From Sitta carolinensis (lineage: Eukaryota > Chordata > Aves > Passeriformes > Sittidae): a stretch of 64,000 nucleotides of DNA. This document shows, in pieces, positions 1-12,917 of the stretch. The notes under the pieces are model-generated. The model had not been told where the DNA came from. It made no database searches and saw nothing but the letters and a program-made list of their open reading frames with translations. The DNA lies in the NCBI GenBank assembly GCA_032173965.1, contig JAVUNC010000004.1, positions 27,877,001 to 27,941,000 on the forward strand. Direction: 5' to 3'. The number at the start of each line of letters is the position of its first letter. Position 1 is the first letter of the stretch. A program made the translations under genes and the position numbers.

Positions 1-984
1 CAAAAATTAAAAGCTGCTGTATGGAGTCCTACATGGCAAGTCTCAGAAGATATTGGGGCACAAACTGGATCCAGTCAGGTCACAGAGCTGAAAGCCATCC
101 AGCTGGCTTTAGATATCCGCTGAATAAGAAAACTGGCCAACATTCTACCTCTACACTGACCCGTGGACGGTAGCAAATGCTCTCTGGGTTTGGCTAGACC
201 AATGCAAAAAGGCCAATTTGCAGCACAGAGGAAAAGCCATCAGGGCTGTTGAATTGTGGCAAGACACCCCTGCGTGTATAGAGAAGTTGACTGTGAAAGT
301 ACATCATGTAGATGCACATGTACAGTGCCCAGGCATTGGGTTCCTGAAATGCACTACAACAACAGACAGGTGGATCAAGCTGCCAAGGTTAAAGTGTCTC
401 AGGTGGATCTGGACTGGCAACACAAGGGTGAGTTATTTCTGGCTCAGTGGGCCCAGGTCCTCAGGGAAGAGATGCAGTATACAGACGGGCTCATGACTGA
501 GGGATGGATCTGACCATGAATGCTATCTCCCAGATTATTCATAATTGTGAAACTTGTGTTGCCATCAAGCATGCGGGTGAAGCCCTTTTAATACAGGGGG
601 CAATGGCCAAAACATAAATATGGGGAGGCCTGCCAGATTGGTTACATCACACTCCTGCAAACCTGCCAAGGCAAGCATTATGTACTGACAATGGTGGAGA
701 CAACTATGGAATGGCATTATCCTCTGTATCACACCATTGCCTCAAACATCATCCTGGGCCTTGAAAAGAAAATCCAGCACCCAAAAAATCCCCAGAGTTG
801 GACAATGGGACTCATTTAAAAAATAGACTCATAGATATCTGGTCCAGAGAGCACACTAATGAGTGGGTATATCATATTCCCAATCATATTCATCAGGCAC
901 TGGGAAAGTGGAATGGTGCAATGGACTGGTCCAGCTAGATTGGTAGAGCCTCTAGTGTTAACTAACTAGTGTCCTTCGCTAAAT
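1..984 (+). pseudogene. Decayed ERV pol remnant (RNase H to integrase)
   Basis: This is a broken relic of a retroviral pol gene. It aligns by eye, in the same order, with about 43783-44860 of the intact ERV in this window. The RNase H part is recognisable near 1-120, followed by the region around the last RNase H Asp, the integrase zinc-binding segment near 540-575 (a CETC-like pair survives as a Cys-x2-Cys), and the integrase core near 600-920. Several stop codons and small indels break every frame, the first already at 121-123, so no protein is made. The window edge cuts the left end, so how much pol lies upstream is unknown. The last part (about 926-984) is in the opposite orientation to the rest. 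The two ERVs belong to the same or closely related families, but this copy is far older. Confidence 0.85.
926..984 (-). other. Small inverted piece of pol within the ERV remnant
   Basis: The reverse complement of this stretch matches about 44796-44860 of the intact ERV (the integrase segment following the catalytic Glu), while the sequence just before it matches 44703-44729 in the forward direction. About 70 bases of pol between the two matches are missing. The simplest reading is a small local inversion with a deletion inside the relic. Confidence 0.6.
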
Positions 985-1419
985 GTAGACCACAAAGTCT
1001 GAAGATCTCACCACCCATTGTTTTCAGTGTGCTTTCTAGCAGTCCATTGCACCATTCCCCACTCCAAGGAGCACATGGGAGGGAAATGGGTCACGTGGGC
1101 CAATGGGGCATCGAAGATTAAGGGATTTCCAAAGGGAAGGAACCATCAGGGATTGGCCCGAGGAGGGATTGACAAGGAAGGTACTGGAACAAGGGGCAGG
1201 GACACCATGATAGACAGCGAAAAGGGCAGGAATAAGGGTGGGGAATACCACAGAAGGCAACTCAGAGGTGAATACAATACTGGGACAAATCAACTGGGGA
1301 AGAAAATAGGGATACATAGGAACATACCAAATAACAACGAAACTGTAAATAACAAAATAATACAAAAAACAAAGAATCAAAATAAACACACCACAACAGC
1401 ATAGAAAAAGGGGTGGATA
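985..1419 (+). mobile_element. Probable 3' untranslated part of the old ERV
   Basis: The stretch follows the pol remnant and shares collinear blocks with 28270-28590 of the 1.3 kb insertion described below, for example the CCAATGGGGCAT block near 1099 and the ACACACCAC block near 1387. It ends in the purine-rich AAAAAGGGGTGGA (about 1405-1417), which sits where a polypurine tract should lie just before an LTR. No open frame is convincing. Confidence 0.5.
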
Positions 1420-1960
1420 ATATCATGGTTATAGAGAAAAGGGGTGGAGTTTCTAGCACTGTTTAGTTCCATACTACCTACATCATGACAAAGACATGGT
1501 TTCAGAAGATGGAGTTAGAAGCAGAAGGGGCACTGTCTTTCAGTGCTCAAGGGATGGGGTGTGCAGGTTTCAGGGTCAGAGCTAGGCCCTCTCTGTCACT
1601 GGCAGTCCCTTTCCTATTCCTCTGAGTCGCAGCTTTCCAGCTGTGGTGTTAAATGACAGCACTGGCAAGCCCAAGATGCTGCTCTGAGAAAAAAAGAAAA
1701 GAGAGTGGGTGAGGAGCAGAGCCCAGTTGAACCATGTGGACCCCAAGCTGCAGCTGTTGTGAGCACAGCAGAGCTGCAGGTGGAGCCCAAGATGCAGAGG
1801 AACTGTCAAGCGCTCCAATCCCACTACTGTAAAGTCAGACCCAGGAAATGTTCTCCTGACCTGTTTCAGAGCCCTGTCACATCCCACCAAGTTTTGTCTT
1901 ATCCCTGTATTTCTATTGTGTCTGCTCTGGGGGTTGGGGAAGGGAAGTTAAACCATGAGC
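1420..1960 (+). repeat. Probable 3' LTR of the old ERV remnant
   Basis: It begins after a polypurine-like tract. Its first bases (TGGTTATAGAGAAAAGGGG at about 1427) match the start of the element at 27583, and it ends in a GTTAAACCATGA-type sequence like the GGGTTAAACCACAACA end of the LTR at 18307-18896. It is heavily mutated and the exact ends are uncertain. Confidence 0.45.
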
Positions 1961-4626
1961 CTCCCTGATTACTGCCTCTGCTTTATACACAAGGCTTAGC
2001 CTGAAGCCAGTCACTATTTTGCCTCTGTCTGGGAAGACCACACCTGGAGTTGTCTTTGGGAAAAATTTTCCTTTGTTGAGTGGTGAATATTCTTTTTTTT
2101 TGGTAAAACACTCTTTTTCATTAATATTTCTGTGGTTATCATGATTTTTCCATAAATTATGATTCCATCTTACTCTCCTAGTGTTTCCTCCAATATCAAA
2201 AGCGGAAGAGGGACATCTTGAGTGGGTTTAATTTTCCTACCGGATTTTAAACAAACCATATGTCAAAATGTGTATAATAGAAGAGAAAAATTGAGCAATA
2301 CAGAAATAATTTGTGACTCTTACATGTTTAAATTTTCCAGTTAACTACTGTGTATTTTTCAGCTCTGGAACCAATACTAACTTCTGGGAAAATCTATAAA
2401 CGATGGCTTAACAGAACAAAGGAAAGTGCTTTCATGCCTTTTGTTGTTCTTTCTTTCCCTTAGTTCCACCTGTGCTTCCTTTGCCCTTTTTATCAGGTTC
2501 AATTTTTTCTCCCCTTTCATTCAGATCACCCCACCAGGCTACCTCAGGCTGTCTGATGTGTTTCATTGTGGTTTTCTCCTCCTTCTTTTCCCATGAAGCC
2601 AGGCTTGACTTCTATTCTGTTTCTTTTACATTAATAAGTTCACTGCAGTTTTTAGGTCATGGTTCCAGTTTTGTGGCTCATAGTTCCTAAATTTTAGGAA
2701 TTTTTAGCCAGTATATTTTCTTGCTAGAAGTGCTCCTAAAAATAGCCATCTAAATACTTCTTCAGTTAAAAGCCATAAAATAATATAATTAATTTTAATT
2801 GTATGATCAAGATGTGTACATATTATATATGTGAGATTGTGCTGTCTTATGGATGCTGCTTGTCTTTTCCCTGTGGTTCCAAAACCTCTGAATAATACTG
2901 ATTCTTCCTCAGGACAGATTGATGTTTTTCTACATGTATCACTGACACGATTAGTGTCTTCTTCCTCTGAATCTATTTAAATTTTGGCAGTGCAGATATT
3001 CATATGTTTTCTAAGGAATCAAAATTTGACCAAAAAACATTAATTTATTGCTGTATTACAGTGAGAATATCTCAGTCCCAGAAAATATCTCCACCTTCAT
3101 TTCAAAGTTTAGTACGACAGATGATAATAACTCAAAATGGAGACCTCCCCAGCTAAACATGTATTTTCAAGTGGTTAAATTTCATTTTCCTTAGCTTTTG
3201 AGGACACGCTGTATCAAGTTATGTGCTGAGAAAGCAATTAGGATAGCAGGTCATGTAGCACAACTGGAGAGCCACATGGGGTTACATGATAAGAGGCTTT
3301 TAAAAGACACATGGCAACCAAATAATATGGGTTCTACAGGGATTTTTTTCATCATGATCATTTCCCTGAAAAGCACTGCCCCAGCTGTTGTGCAAAGCCC
3401 TGGTTTCTTGTCCGTCCCTTGACCCATGTGCAAGAAGCAGCTGGTTACCACATTAACACTACACCAACTAACTGTCTGGCATGTGAAGACATGAAAAAGG
3501 AGAAAGGCCAAGGTACAATGCTAGAAATACATGAGGCGGTTATGAGAAGAGACTCAACACTGTGCATCTTACAATCAGTGTATGCAGTTTGACAGGTTTT
3601 GCATTCTTGCCAGTATCACAGCTCAGTGCTCATTTCTCTGAGCAGCTGCAAAATTTGGGACACTTCCAGCTCACAGGAAATTCTAGATTTTTTTCTTATT
3701 TGTTCATTTTGGGCTGATTCAGAACAAAAACCTTTTAAAAAATTTTTGGAAAGTATAATGCTGCTTTTTAGCCAGTTCTTCTTTACAAACTACTACATGG
3801 CAGTAGGCAGTATGGTACACCAATTAATGATACTCAGTTTGGCTTGAAAGTGGACTCTAAGTACTGATGGCTATAAATGTCGCTCTCAGGAAACACTGCC
3901 CAAATAAACTTATCCAAACATGAACTACCTAGGCTGTCCACTCAGTATTCATAAATTTTAATAGGTATTTTCTCTTCCTGATTAAAATAAAATTTAAAAA
4001 TTGTCAAGTACCAAAAAGGAAAATAGAAAAAAAAAGGAAAAAATTCCCATCTTTGAAATAATGTTGCTAATCTTTTTTATCAAAGAAAGAGAGTAATCTA
4101 CACCTGCAAATTCAGCTTTTCTGTAAATTGATTAGATATTTTTAAGTAAAATAAAATATTGTATTTAGCATAGATTCATTCTTTACTAATTTTGTTTAGG
4201 ACGTATAGAAATCCAAAGCAGAAGTGGAAAACTGTCACCTTAAATTTTTTCAGGGTGTTCACTGGCACATTTACCTGCGACGTCATGCTTGAAGAGCTAT
4301 GGAAGAGTGGAAATGCTCAACATTTCTAAAGTATAGATAAATTCAGTGGGCTTCATCATAATTTTAAACCAGCTTAGTTTGCTATCCTTCTGAAGAGTCA
4401 GTCAGTTTGTCACACCTGTGTCATATATTAACATGAAAAATCTCAAAACCTCTGTGAGTTATAGTCCCAAACAACCACAACTACCATAGGACTTCTGTAA
4501 AACATTGAGACTGTCAAGAGATTCTGACATGTTCACAAGAACTGAAGCAGTCAATCACTTTCAGCACAGCACAGATGAATTCCCCTGAAATAACATTTCT
4601 GAGGGCATGTTCTGTAATGGGAAGGC
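1961..4626. other. AT-rich unique DNA, no gene seen
   Basis: Only short chance ORFs (under 90 codons) are present, with no splice-flanked conserved frame, RNA gene or repeat that I recognise. A few short poly-A and poly-T runs occur. Confidence 0.6.
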
Positions 4627-5205
4627 CACTCACTGAATGGCTGAGGTTGGAGAGCATCTAATCCAAAGCCTTTTGCTCAAGTGTGGTCAAGTACAGCAGG
4701 TTGCCCAGGATCCTGTCTGGTTGGGTATTGACATTCTACATAGATGGTGACCCCTCAATCTTTTGGTAGAACCTGTTCCAATGTTCAGCTACAATTATGG
4801 AATTTTTTTTTTTTCTTATGTTTAATCAGAATTTCTACATTTCAGTTTGTAGCCACTGGACACCTGTGAGGGGAGTTTGTATCTGTCTTCTTTATTCCTC
4901 CCATCAGATATTTTTTACACATTTACAATGTTCCCCTGAACCCTTTTTTCTCCAGGATGAATAGTCCCATCTCTACACTCCTATCTCAGGTACTCCAGCC
5001 CTTTAATATTTTATCTCTGGTTCTCTGGATTTGTCCTACTCTCTTGGACTCTATTTTCATACCTCCCTTGTACTGTTGGGTTCAGAATTGGACACAGCAC
5101 TCCAGATGTGTCTCACAAGTGCTGAGCAGAGGTAAAGGATCACCTCCTTCAATCTGCAGGCAACTCTCTTATAAGTGGGTGTATGTACAGAAGCCCCTAC
5201 TGCTT
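4627..5205 (-). mobile_element. CR1 LINE 3' fragment (minus strand)
   Basis: The plus strand reads like the reverse complement of the avian CR1 3' region, with blocks such as GGTTGGAGAGCATCTAATCC near the left end and CACAGCACTCCAGATGTG near 5093. A T-rich run at about 4803-4815 interrupts it. It is 5' truncated, as most CR1 copies are, and old. Confidence 0.75.
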
Positions 5206-6112
5206 CCTTTGTTGTAAAGCTGTCCCTACAGCAGAAGTTTTCAGCATCAACTTATATGTTTTTTTCATTAACTGTAAAAAATAAATCAATGCCGATGAAA
5301 AACAGGACCAAATACACTGCAAATAAACAAAATAAACATGAAGTTGTTGGAGTCTGGGTGGAGACCTAGGAAACTCAGGTCTCTAAGCAAATTTTCCCAA
5401 TCTCTGTACTCTGCCTACTTTATTATAGCTTAAAAATAAAATAAAAAAAGGAATTACCTTTGAGCTTGTTTAAGACTAGAAAATTTAAATTGCATCATTA
5501 AGGTAAAATTTCATCATTTCATCATTTTCTTCTCATCAACTGAAGCTGTTTCTTCCGCAGTCCTTGAGGCATCTGAAATCTGCTCAGCAGTTCCTGTGTT
5601 CTACTGGGTTCAGTACTGGCTTTAGTACTGTGCTCAATACTGGGTTCTACCACCTCAGAGTGTTCACATCACTAGAAAATTAAGAACCAAGTACCTGTGA
5701 GTCTCACTACAGTCATAATACAATGGCCACTTCTCACTCCTGATATTATCCTGGTCCCAGTCCCAAGCGTGCACAGGATCTCAGTAATCTCCTGACTTGC
5801 TGTAGCTAAATCCAACTGTTCTATCACCAAGCATACATCCCAGGTGCAAGGCAGCAGGGAAGCAGAGGTGAGATGTGAGTTGTCTTTTAAACTGCCACAG
5901 CCATCCTATTTTGAACTTGCCTCTACTAGAAATGCTTTAAATGCCAGACACGGATTTGCATAGCTCAGCATTAAATAGAAAACAAGGGGTGGAATGTTGA
6001 CCATAAACTCAGTTTACTAAATGTAAAGACCATTTCACTCTGTTGCCAAATCATGCAGTTTTGTTTGTTAGGTTTTACCTAATCTGCCTTCAAAAATATA
6101 TTTTTCCTCTTA
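5206..6112. other. Unique DNA between two CR1 fragments
   Basis: I see no gene, RNA or recognisable repeat. ORFs are short and without family features. Confidence 0.55.
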
Positions 6113-6338
6113 GAATAACAGAATCGTAGAAATGTTAGGGTTGGAAGGGACCTTAAAAATCATCTATTTCCAACCTCCCTGCCATGGGCAGGCACAATTT
6201 TCACTAGACCAGTTTACTGAGAGTCCCACGCAACCCAGTTTTGAAAATTTCCATGTATGGGGCAACCTGTTCCAGTGTCTCACAAAGCCCATAGTAAAGA
6301 ACTTCCTAATATCTAATCTAAACCTACTGATCTTAAGC
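6113..6338 (-). mobile_element. CR1 LINE 3' end (minus strand)
   Basis: The left end reads AGAATCGTAGAAATG then GGTTGGAAGGGACCTT, the reverse complement of the conserved CR1 3' terminus, followed by the block ending in CTAATATCTAATCTAAACC. This is a short 5'-truncated insertion. Confidence 0.85.
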
Positions 6339-9300
6339 TAAGACCTGAATTGCTGTCTGAAATCATCAGCTTTGTGATCTATAGCAGTTAAGGCAGCAAA
6401 CAAAAAATACTAAAGACTTTAGGAGAAAGAAAAAAACCCAAAACATTAAGATATACTACACTGGTTTTGCTCTTTTTGTAGCAATATCTAGTATGTAGTT
6501 CTCTTTTTTCTATCCCAAAAGTAAACTCAAGAAAGTGCAGAGAAATAGTATTGAATCGATGCTTTGATTAAGTTTTGATTCAATAAATTAGGATGCATTA
6601 TTCTATAAAAAAATGATTGAAAGGTAAACATAACACCATGGACACAATTAAAAATAATTTACTTATTCTCTAATGACATCCTAAAGAACTGGGACATTTT
6701 AAAAGAAAATAAAAGAGAACCTTTATTCACACCTGATAGAAAAAAAATCACCATAAAATATAAAGGATAAAAATACATATATAAAAATTATTTTATTGGA
6801 ATTACATGTAACAACAAAAAATATAAAGATTATAATTTAATGTTGCATCAAAACATCAGCTCAGAAACCCCCTGATCTATAAGTTGATGTGCAATGTGAG
6901 AATTATCAATGTTCCCGTAATCATTTCAAAAGTTTCAAGTACACAAACCACTGTTAGACATAGGAATATATGATAGAATGTATCTTGTAGCTTCTTGAAA
7001 TATCATCTATTAAACGAGGGACAAATGTTGTGGCTAGAACAAAGGTAATGAGATGAAAATATGTGAGTTGTGTCCCCACCCTCTGCCAAACATGCCTTGG
7101 AGAATGACTGTTAGAAAACATTTCTTCCATTTTTCTGGCACATGTTACTATTAACTTCTGATCAAAATTGGAGCTTTGTGAAATTCTTGATCAATAAAAT
7201 ACTGAAATCTCCTGTTACCAAAGGATTTGTCTTCCATTCTACTTTATTTTCTTTCAATATTACAGTGAAATAAATTATTATTTCTCAAGCACGGGCAATA
7301 AATTTGGGTAGTGCCAGAAAAAAAGTTAAATGCATCCAACACTTTTTATTTTACCAAAGCAGAGATTTTGGTTTGATCATACAATCAAACGCAGAAGCTG
7401 CACTCAAAAAATTGAAATTAGGAAAATAGATACTGAAACTGTATCTAAGATTGTGGTTATTTTTCAAACTGACATCCAAAGATCTCTGAGGCTTTTCTCA
7501 GCTATGGAAGCCAAGAAACCAGGTAAATAGTATTTCACTGTCATAGTGCTGCCCTGAGAGTAGGTTATGTTTGAGATTTCATAGGTAAGCCAACGGAGTA
7601 GCACTTCAGACTTAACATATAAAACTGTCTGTGAGCCTAGCTAAGCTCACTACTCCAAAACCTGCTAGAATAGATTGCCTGAAAGGCCATGACTCTCCAT
7701 GAATGAAGATTTTAATGACTAGAAGATAAGAAAAGTTATCTTCTACTCACATTGTGATATGGGGAGGGGCTCTATAGCAACTTACAATCCCTTCTAAACC
7801 TATTTTTCTATGAACTAGTCTTATCTGTGATTTGCTGACATCCATGAGTTGCATTTTGTGAGGCCCAGGCAAAGAAAAGGGAACTCGTGCTCCATGTTTA
7901 CAGCTTTTATCACCAGAAATACATAAGATATTAGTGATTCCTTTGAATGTCCAAGAAATTCTTGTAGCATAAAAAGTAGTGTGGAAAATAATTTCTTGTC
8001 TGAAGTATGAAAAACTCATTCCATGATTGTAATACACATTTTTGTGTATCAGTATGACTTATGAAATGTGAAAAAGCCAACTCACACTAATTATGTCCAA
8101 TAAACTTAGACTATGAAACATATTGTTGAACATTCTTTTGATTTTTCTAATTACAGCGTTTTTCTTTCAGAACAATTACAAAATCTACAAACTGAAACAA
8201 AACATAATTATAAATATTGATGATATAGTCTGCATTAACATTTTTACAGCAAAATGCTGAAATAGGCCTGTTTTGTTTGTTGGTTTTGTTTCTCTAATGA
8301 ATAAACAAAATTTTCTTTCCCACTGTATCTTTCACTACTAAAATCATAGTGATTTGTAAAGGTCAGTTTTATTTAGTGGAAGGAAATAAAAATTTTGATT
8401 TTGTTTAATTACATTCTCATTGAATTCAAATTATGCTAAAACAGTGTCAACAAACTTTAGTGTTGTTTTCTGGAAACTGAATGTTAACAAGGGAAAGAAA
8501 GTAAGAACTTTTTATAGCACCATAAGAAAAGAAATACTAGAGGAGAAAAATATCCAACTAATCTAGTTGTCTGCTTGTATATGATAAAAAAAAACATTAA
8601 AAGAAAACAAAAACCAATGCAGGAATTTCTCATTATAATACAAAATTACTACTTTTCCATTGTTTTAAGGCAAGAAAAGTAGGGACAGAAATTTATTTTA
8701 TGTAAGAATTTTCAGCACTATTATAAACACTCACTTAAAAAAAGAAAAAAACAAAACACAAACAAAAAAACCCCAACCTGATATCAATAGTAACTTGATC
8801 AAACTACTTCCAAAGTCTGATTAGACATTTTGTGACAGAAAAGAAACAAGCAAAAATCATGTTTTATTTTATAAATATTATATTAATTGTTATTCATTTC
8901 CTTTGAGAGTACTCCTTTGTTCCTACTCTGCAAAAATAAATATCCAATTTGCCTTTCTGTATTTTTATTATTTTGTGTAGCAGTACTGTCATCTCCCATT
9001 GTACACATAAAATAAACAATCTCATTTTTTTATGAGTTGAAGAGTAATAACATTAAAATATTATTTGTTTTTATTTCAAAATGCCATATAAGTACTTTTA
9101 TATACTGGCTTAGCACAATTTAAATTTCCTTTAGCACAAGGTCAGAATTTTTTTTCATTTCCTCACCGCAAAGTAGCTTTCCATAACCATATGGTGTTAC
9201 AACTCAAAAGGCAGTAAACTGGGTAAAGAGACAGAGAAAAAAACCCCAGCTCTGAAACTGAGTATTTAACACAATGAACCTAGTTGGTGGAAGTTAATCG

Positions 9301-11665
9301 AGGCAGTACTCTTGTTGGTTGGTTGGTAGAAGTATTGTCTTCTTTAGAATTCTACTATTATTCTTTAGCGTTAGTATTTAATTTTCTAGTATTTCAAAAT
9401 TGGGGTAAGCAAGCATTTGCAATAGGTATGATTTTACTTAGTGGGGAAAAGCAGCACCCTTTTGCCTTTAAATAGACAAATTGGTTCTATTGTATATTTC
9501 TCTTTAAAAAAAGGAGAAGTAAAAATCCCAGAAATACTAATAAATTCTCTCAGTATTCACATTTTCAGTGCACTATAATTAAGTGTCCAAGTTCTCATTT
9601 TTCACTTGCTAAATAAAAGCATGTTATAATTTTTTTATTGTGCTTGCAGTAAAACAATAATCGAACACCAGAAGGACTTTTAGGTACATATTATACATTT
9701 GACAAAGTCTAAGTACACAGAAAAAGAAACCAGAATTATATTCATTTTCTATGGAATGGCAAGAATGATACTGCTTCACTTGAAGGTTTTGCTTCTCCAC
9801 AAAAGGAATATGACAAAGTCCAGCATATAAGGAAAGTGTATAACAAAGCAGTATATAATAAAAAAATAATAATTTCAGAAATAAACCATATGCCACCCTA
9901 CTGCTCATAATGGAAAGAAACCCATTAGGTACTTTTAAAAAGACAATTAAAGAGAAATAAATTTGCATGTGTGAAATTATTAATCCATTTTTCTCTACTG
10001 TATATCCTTTCTCTGCTTGCATTTGGGTTGAAAACCAAGAGGCTTGCAAAGTGTTTACTTTCCTTTAATGAAGCAAACACCAGAATTCACCAGAACAGTT
10101 GTGTTGACTATCAACTTTAACATCTCTAGTGGATTTCCCAGAGATGCACTTGTTGACAGTAAAGGTTTCACTAAGCTAAAGTACACTGTCAGAGGAAAAA
10201 GAGAAGCAACAAGATTCTTATGTTGGATGCCTAAGTTACAAACGCGTGGAAGGCTGAGGATCAAGTTCTTATTCTGCTCAATTCAAAACAATTCAAAACC
10301 CCTCAGATACCAAGGGGACAAGAGCACTCACCTCTCACTGAAAATCCTGTATTTGCCCTGAATACCAATCAGTAGTGCTCCACGAAATCTTCTGTTTTCC
10401 TTCCAGCAGAGAACAAAGCAAATTTTAGAATCTCAGAAGTCACCATGTAACAGAATAGTCACCGTGCCATCAGCTGCATAGGGAACAGTTTTTCAAAGTC
10501 AAAAAGTGGGACACCTTATGCCATCTCCTTTTATACTCATGAAACACTTATGAGCTTGGTCTTTTGGCTCTTTGAGTTGGTTTAAGAGATCTCCTTCACA
10601 GCAGTAAAGGCATCAAAGAAAGTTTTAGCTCTACTATTTTTCTGTCATGGGAATAGTAATTTATAAAAGCATACGAAGTATTTTTATACTACAGCACAAG
10701 TAGCATTTATCATACCCAAGAGTTTAGGAAATCAGTTTGCAAGCTAAATTTGTCCTCTATCTGTTGCTCTGTCATGATTCCTGTGGAACAGCATTTCTTG
10801 TACCATTTTGTCATGCCACTTTTTTCATTAGCTCTCAAACATGATTTTAAACATCATTATAGTGGAATTTCTGCACTATTTAAATTTTAATACATGTAAG
10901 AAACTTACAACATATCTAAGTTTAAAGTTGTATATTTAAATGAAAATAGAAAAAAAAAAAACAAACAAGAAAGAACAAAATATAAGATGAAAAAAGGCAT
11001 CGAAATGCCACACACTAACTTGGTTTTAGAATTGGAGAACATACTGCAGTTCATGCTGATATGTTTACAGACTTTTCTATAAAACTCAGTGGCATCTGCT
11101 CAGTTCTTGTAAGGATTTGAAATCTACACTCAGCAACATAAATGAAAGATTACCACATTTATCTTCAATAACACCTTTTTCACAGAGAATCTATATATAC
11201 CTCTATCATGTATATATACAATTTCACATACATATAGAATGTTAATTGCTCAAAAAATACTGTTCTTTTTTGCAAGATATTTTGAAAAAGTCCATCAGAT
11301 CAGTTGTAAATGCAACTACAAACCAATGAGGTATTTATTTTACCTCAGGGATTATGTAATTTGACAAAAAAAAGTTTGAAAAATTATTACTCTTTTCCTG
11401 CCTGTTCTATGTAAGTACTCAAGGTTAATTACATTTTAAAATGGTATTTTGCATCTCAGAGTTCTCTTAGACAGTTTTGAATATGAGTTGACTTTTACCT
11501 AAAATTTAATGAGCTACATATGTACAAAGCAACTTCATGGCCTTTCACAGCTGTAACACCTAGCTTCAGTACTTTATTCTCATAACTGTTTATTAATATT
11601 ACACTCATTTAACCTAAGTGTATCTCTCACTGCTCATGCCATACACACACAAGTGAGATAAGGCG
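6339..11665. other. Long AT-rich unique stretch, no gene seen
   Basis: This 5.3 kb holds many A-rich and T-rich runs and only short chance ORFs; the longest (about 9624-10049, minus) has no motif and biased low-complexity composition. I recognise no repeat family or RNA gene. It could be intergenic or intronic. Confidence 0.55.
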
Positions 11666-11808
11666 TTTTGAGTCACCATTCCTGGAAGTATAGGCCTGGC
11701 ACTTAGGGACATGGTTTAGTGGTAGAGTTGGCAGTGTTAGTAGAATGATTGAACTTGATGATCTTAAGGGTCTTTTACAGCTTTAATGATTCTATAATTC
11801 TATGATCT
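11666..11808 (+). mobile_element. CR1 LINE 3' end (plus strand)
   Basis: It contains the conserved run CACCATTCCTGGAAG, then GAACTTGATGATCTTAAGGG and the terminal ATTCTATAATTCTATGAT tail that marks the CR1 3' end. It lies directly before the GGGAA microsatellite. Confidence 0.85.
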
Positions 11809-11816
11809 AAATCACC

Positions 11817-12133
11817 AGGAGGGAAGGGAAGGGAAGGGAAGGGAAGGGAAGGGAAGGAAGGAAGGGAAGGGAAGGGAAGGGAAGGGAAGGGAAGGGAAGG
11901 GAAGGGAAGGGAAGGGAAGGGAAGGGAAGGGAAGGGAAGGGAAGGGAAGGGAAGGGAAGGGAAGGGAAGGGAAGGGAAGGGAAGGGAAGGGAAGGGAAGG
12001 GAAGGGAAGGGAAGGGAAGGGAAGGGAAGGGAAGGGAAGGGAAGGGAAGGGAAGGGAAGGGAAGGGAAGGGAAGGGAAGGGAAGGGAAGGGAAGGGAAGG
12101 GAAGGGAAGGGAAGGGAAGGGAAGGAAGGAAAA
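11817..12133. repeat. GGGAA pentanucleotide microsatellite, about 62 units
   Basis: A nearly perfect array of the 5-base unit GGGAA (equivalently AAGGG) runs from about 11819 to 12130, with one irregular patch of GGAA units at 11855-11863. The plus strand is all purine across 317 bases. Such tracts can form triplex or G-rich structures and are prone to length change. The long ORFs in this stretch are by-products of the repeat. Confidence 0.97.
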
Positions 12134-12917
12134 TATATGTGAAGTCTTCAAGATTCTACTGCTATTGCCCTACTTTTTTAAAAAATATACAAAAATTAAT
12201 GAGCTTTCACACTTTCTGCAGAAGACCGAGAAAAGTCTAATGCTATCGCAACTAAGTTGTTGCGTAAAACTTATTTTGATGTTGTTGATACTGCTCTTAT
12301 TTATCCCTATTATTAAATTACTACATGAAGAATTATACCATGCTGCAACTGTGTACATCTACAGTAAAGAAATTGTGCTGATCCTGAAGAACTTTCCTAT
12401 AGCTGATTTTACCTATGAAAAGTACAAAGATAAGCATACCGTTTTCTACAGTAGTTGAAGAAATATTCTGAGAAGCAGAAAAATTCTCCTGAATGTTAGA
12501 ATTGTAAAATTTAAGTGAAACAGAAATTCTGATCAGGCTTTATTCTATCCCAACATCCAGAAATGCACTGACTTTTGTTTACCTGAATCTAAAGGTATAA
12601 AATCCAGCTAAGTATGTAAGAGTGGCAGAAGAATAAAAGAGAGATGGACTAAAAGAAACTCAATTGAAGGCGCAAAAACTAAGCTTTTACAGAAGTCTAG
12701 CATCAAACACTTGAAAAAGAAATGGACCTGAAAATCTACATCTTCTACAGAAATTACAAGAGTTTCTTAAAGAAGTGTAGAAATGGATACTATGGTATTT
12801 TAGGTTAGGCAGACTATATCACAGAATAAACTGAGATATTTGATTTTAGAACCTTCAAAATAATAAACAAATCTGTGAGCACTCAAATCCCAAGACCAGA
12901 TAAAAAGTGCATCGAGT
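12134..12917. other. Unique AT-rich DNA left of the inverted-LTR element
   Basis: No gene or repeat is recognised. A 97-codon ORF at 12165-12458 is A/T-rich with no motif and is probably chance. Confidence 0.5.

Noticed and set aside
11807..12151. 114-codon minus-strand ORF of a five-residue repeat
   Set aside because: It is a translation of the GGGAA microsatellite and has no gene features.
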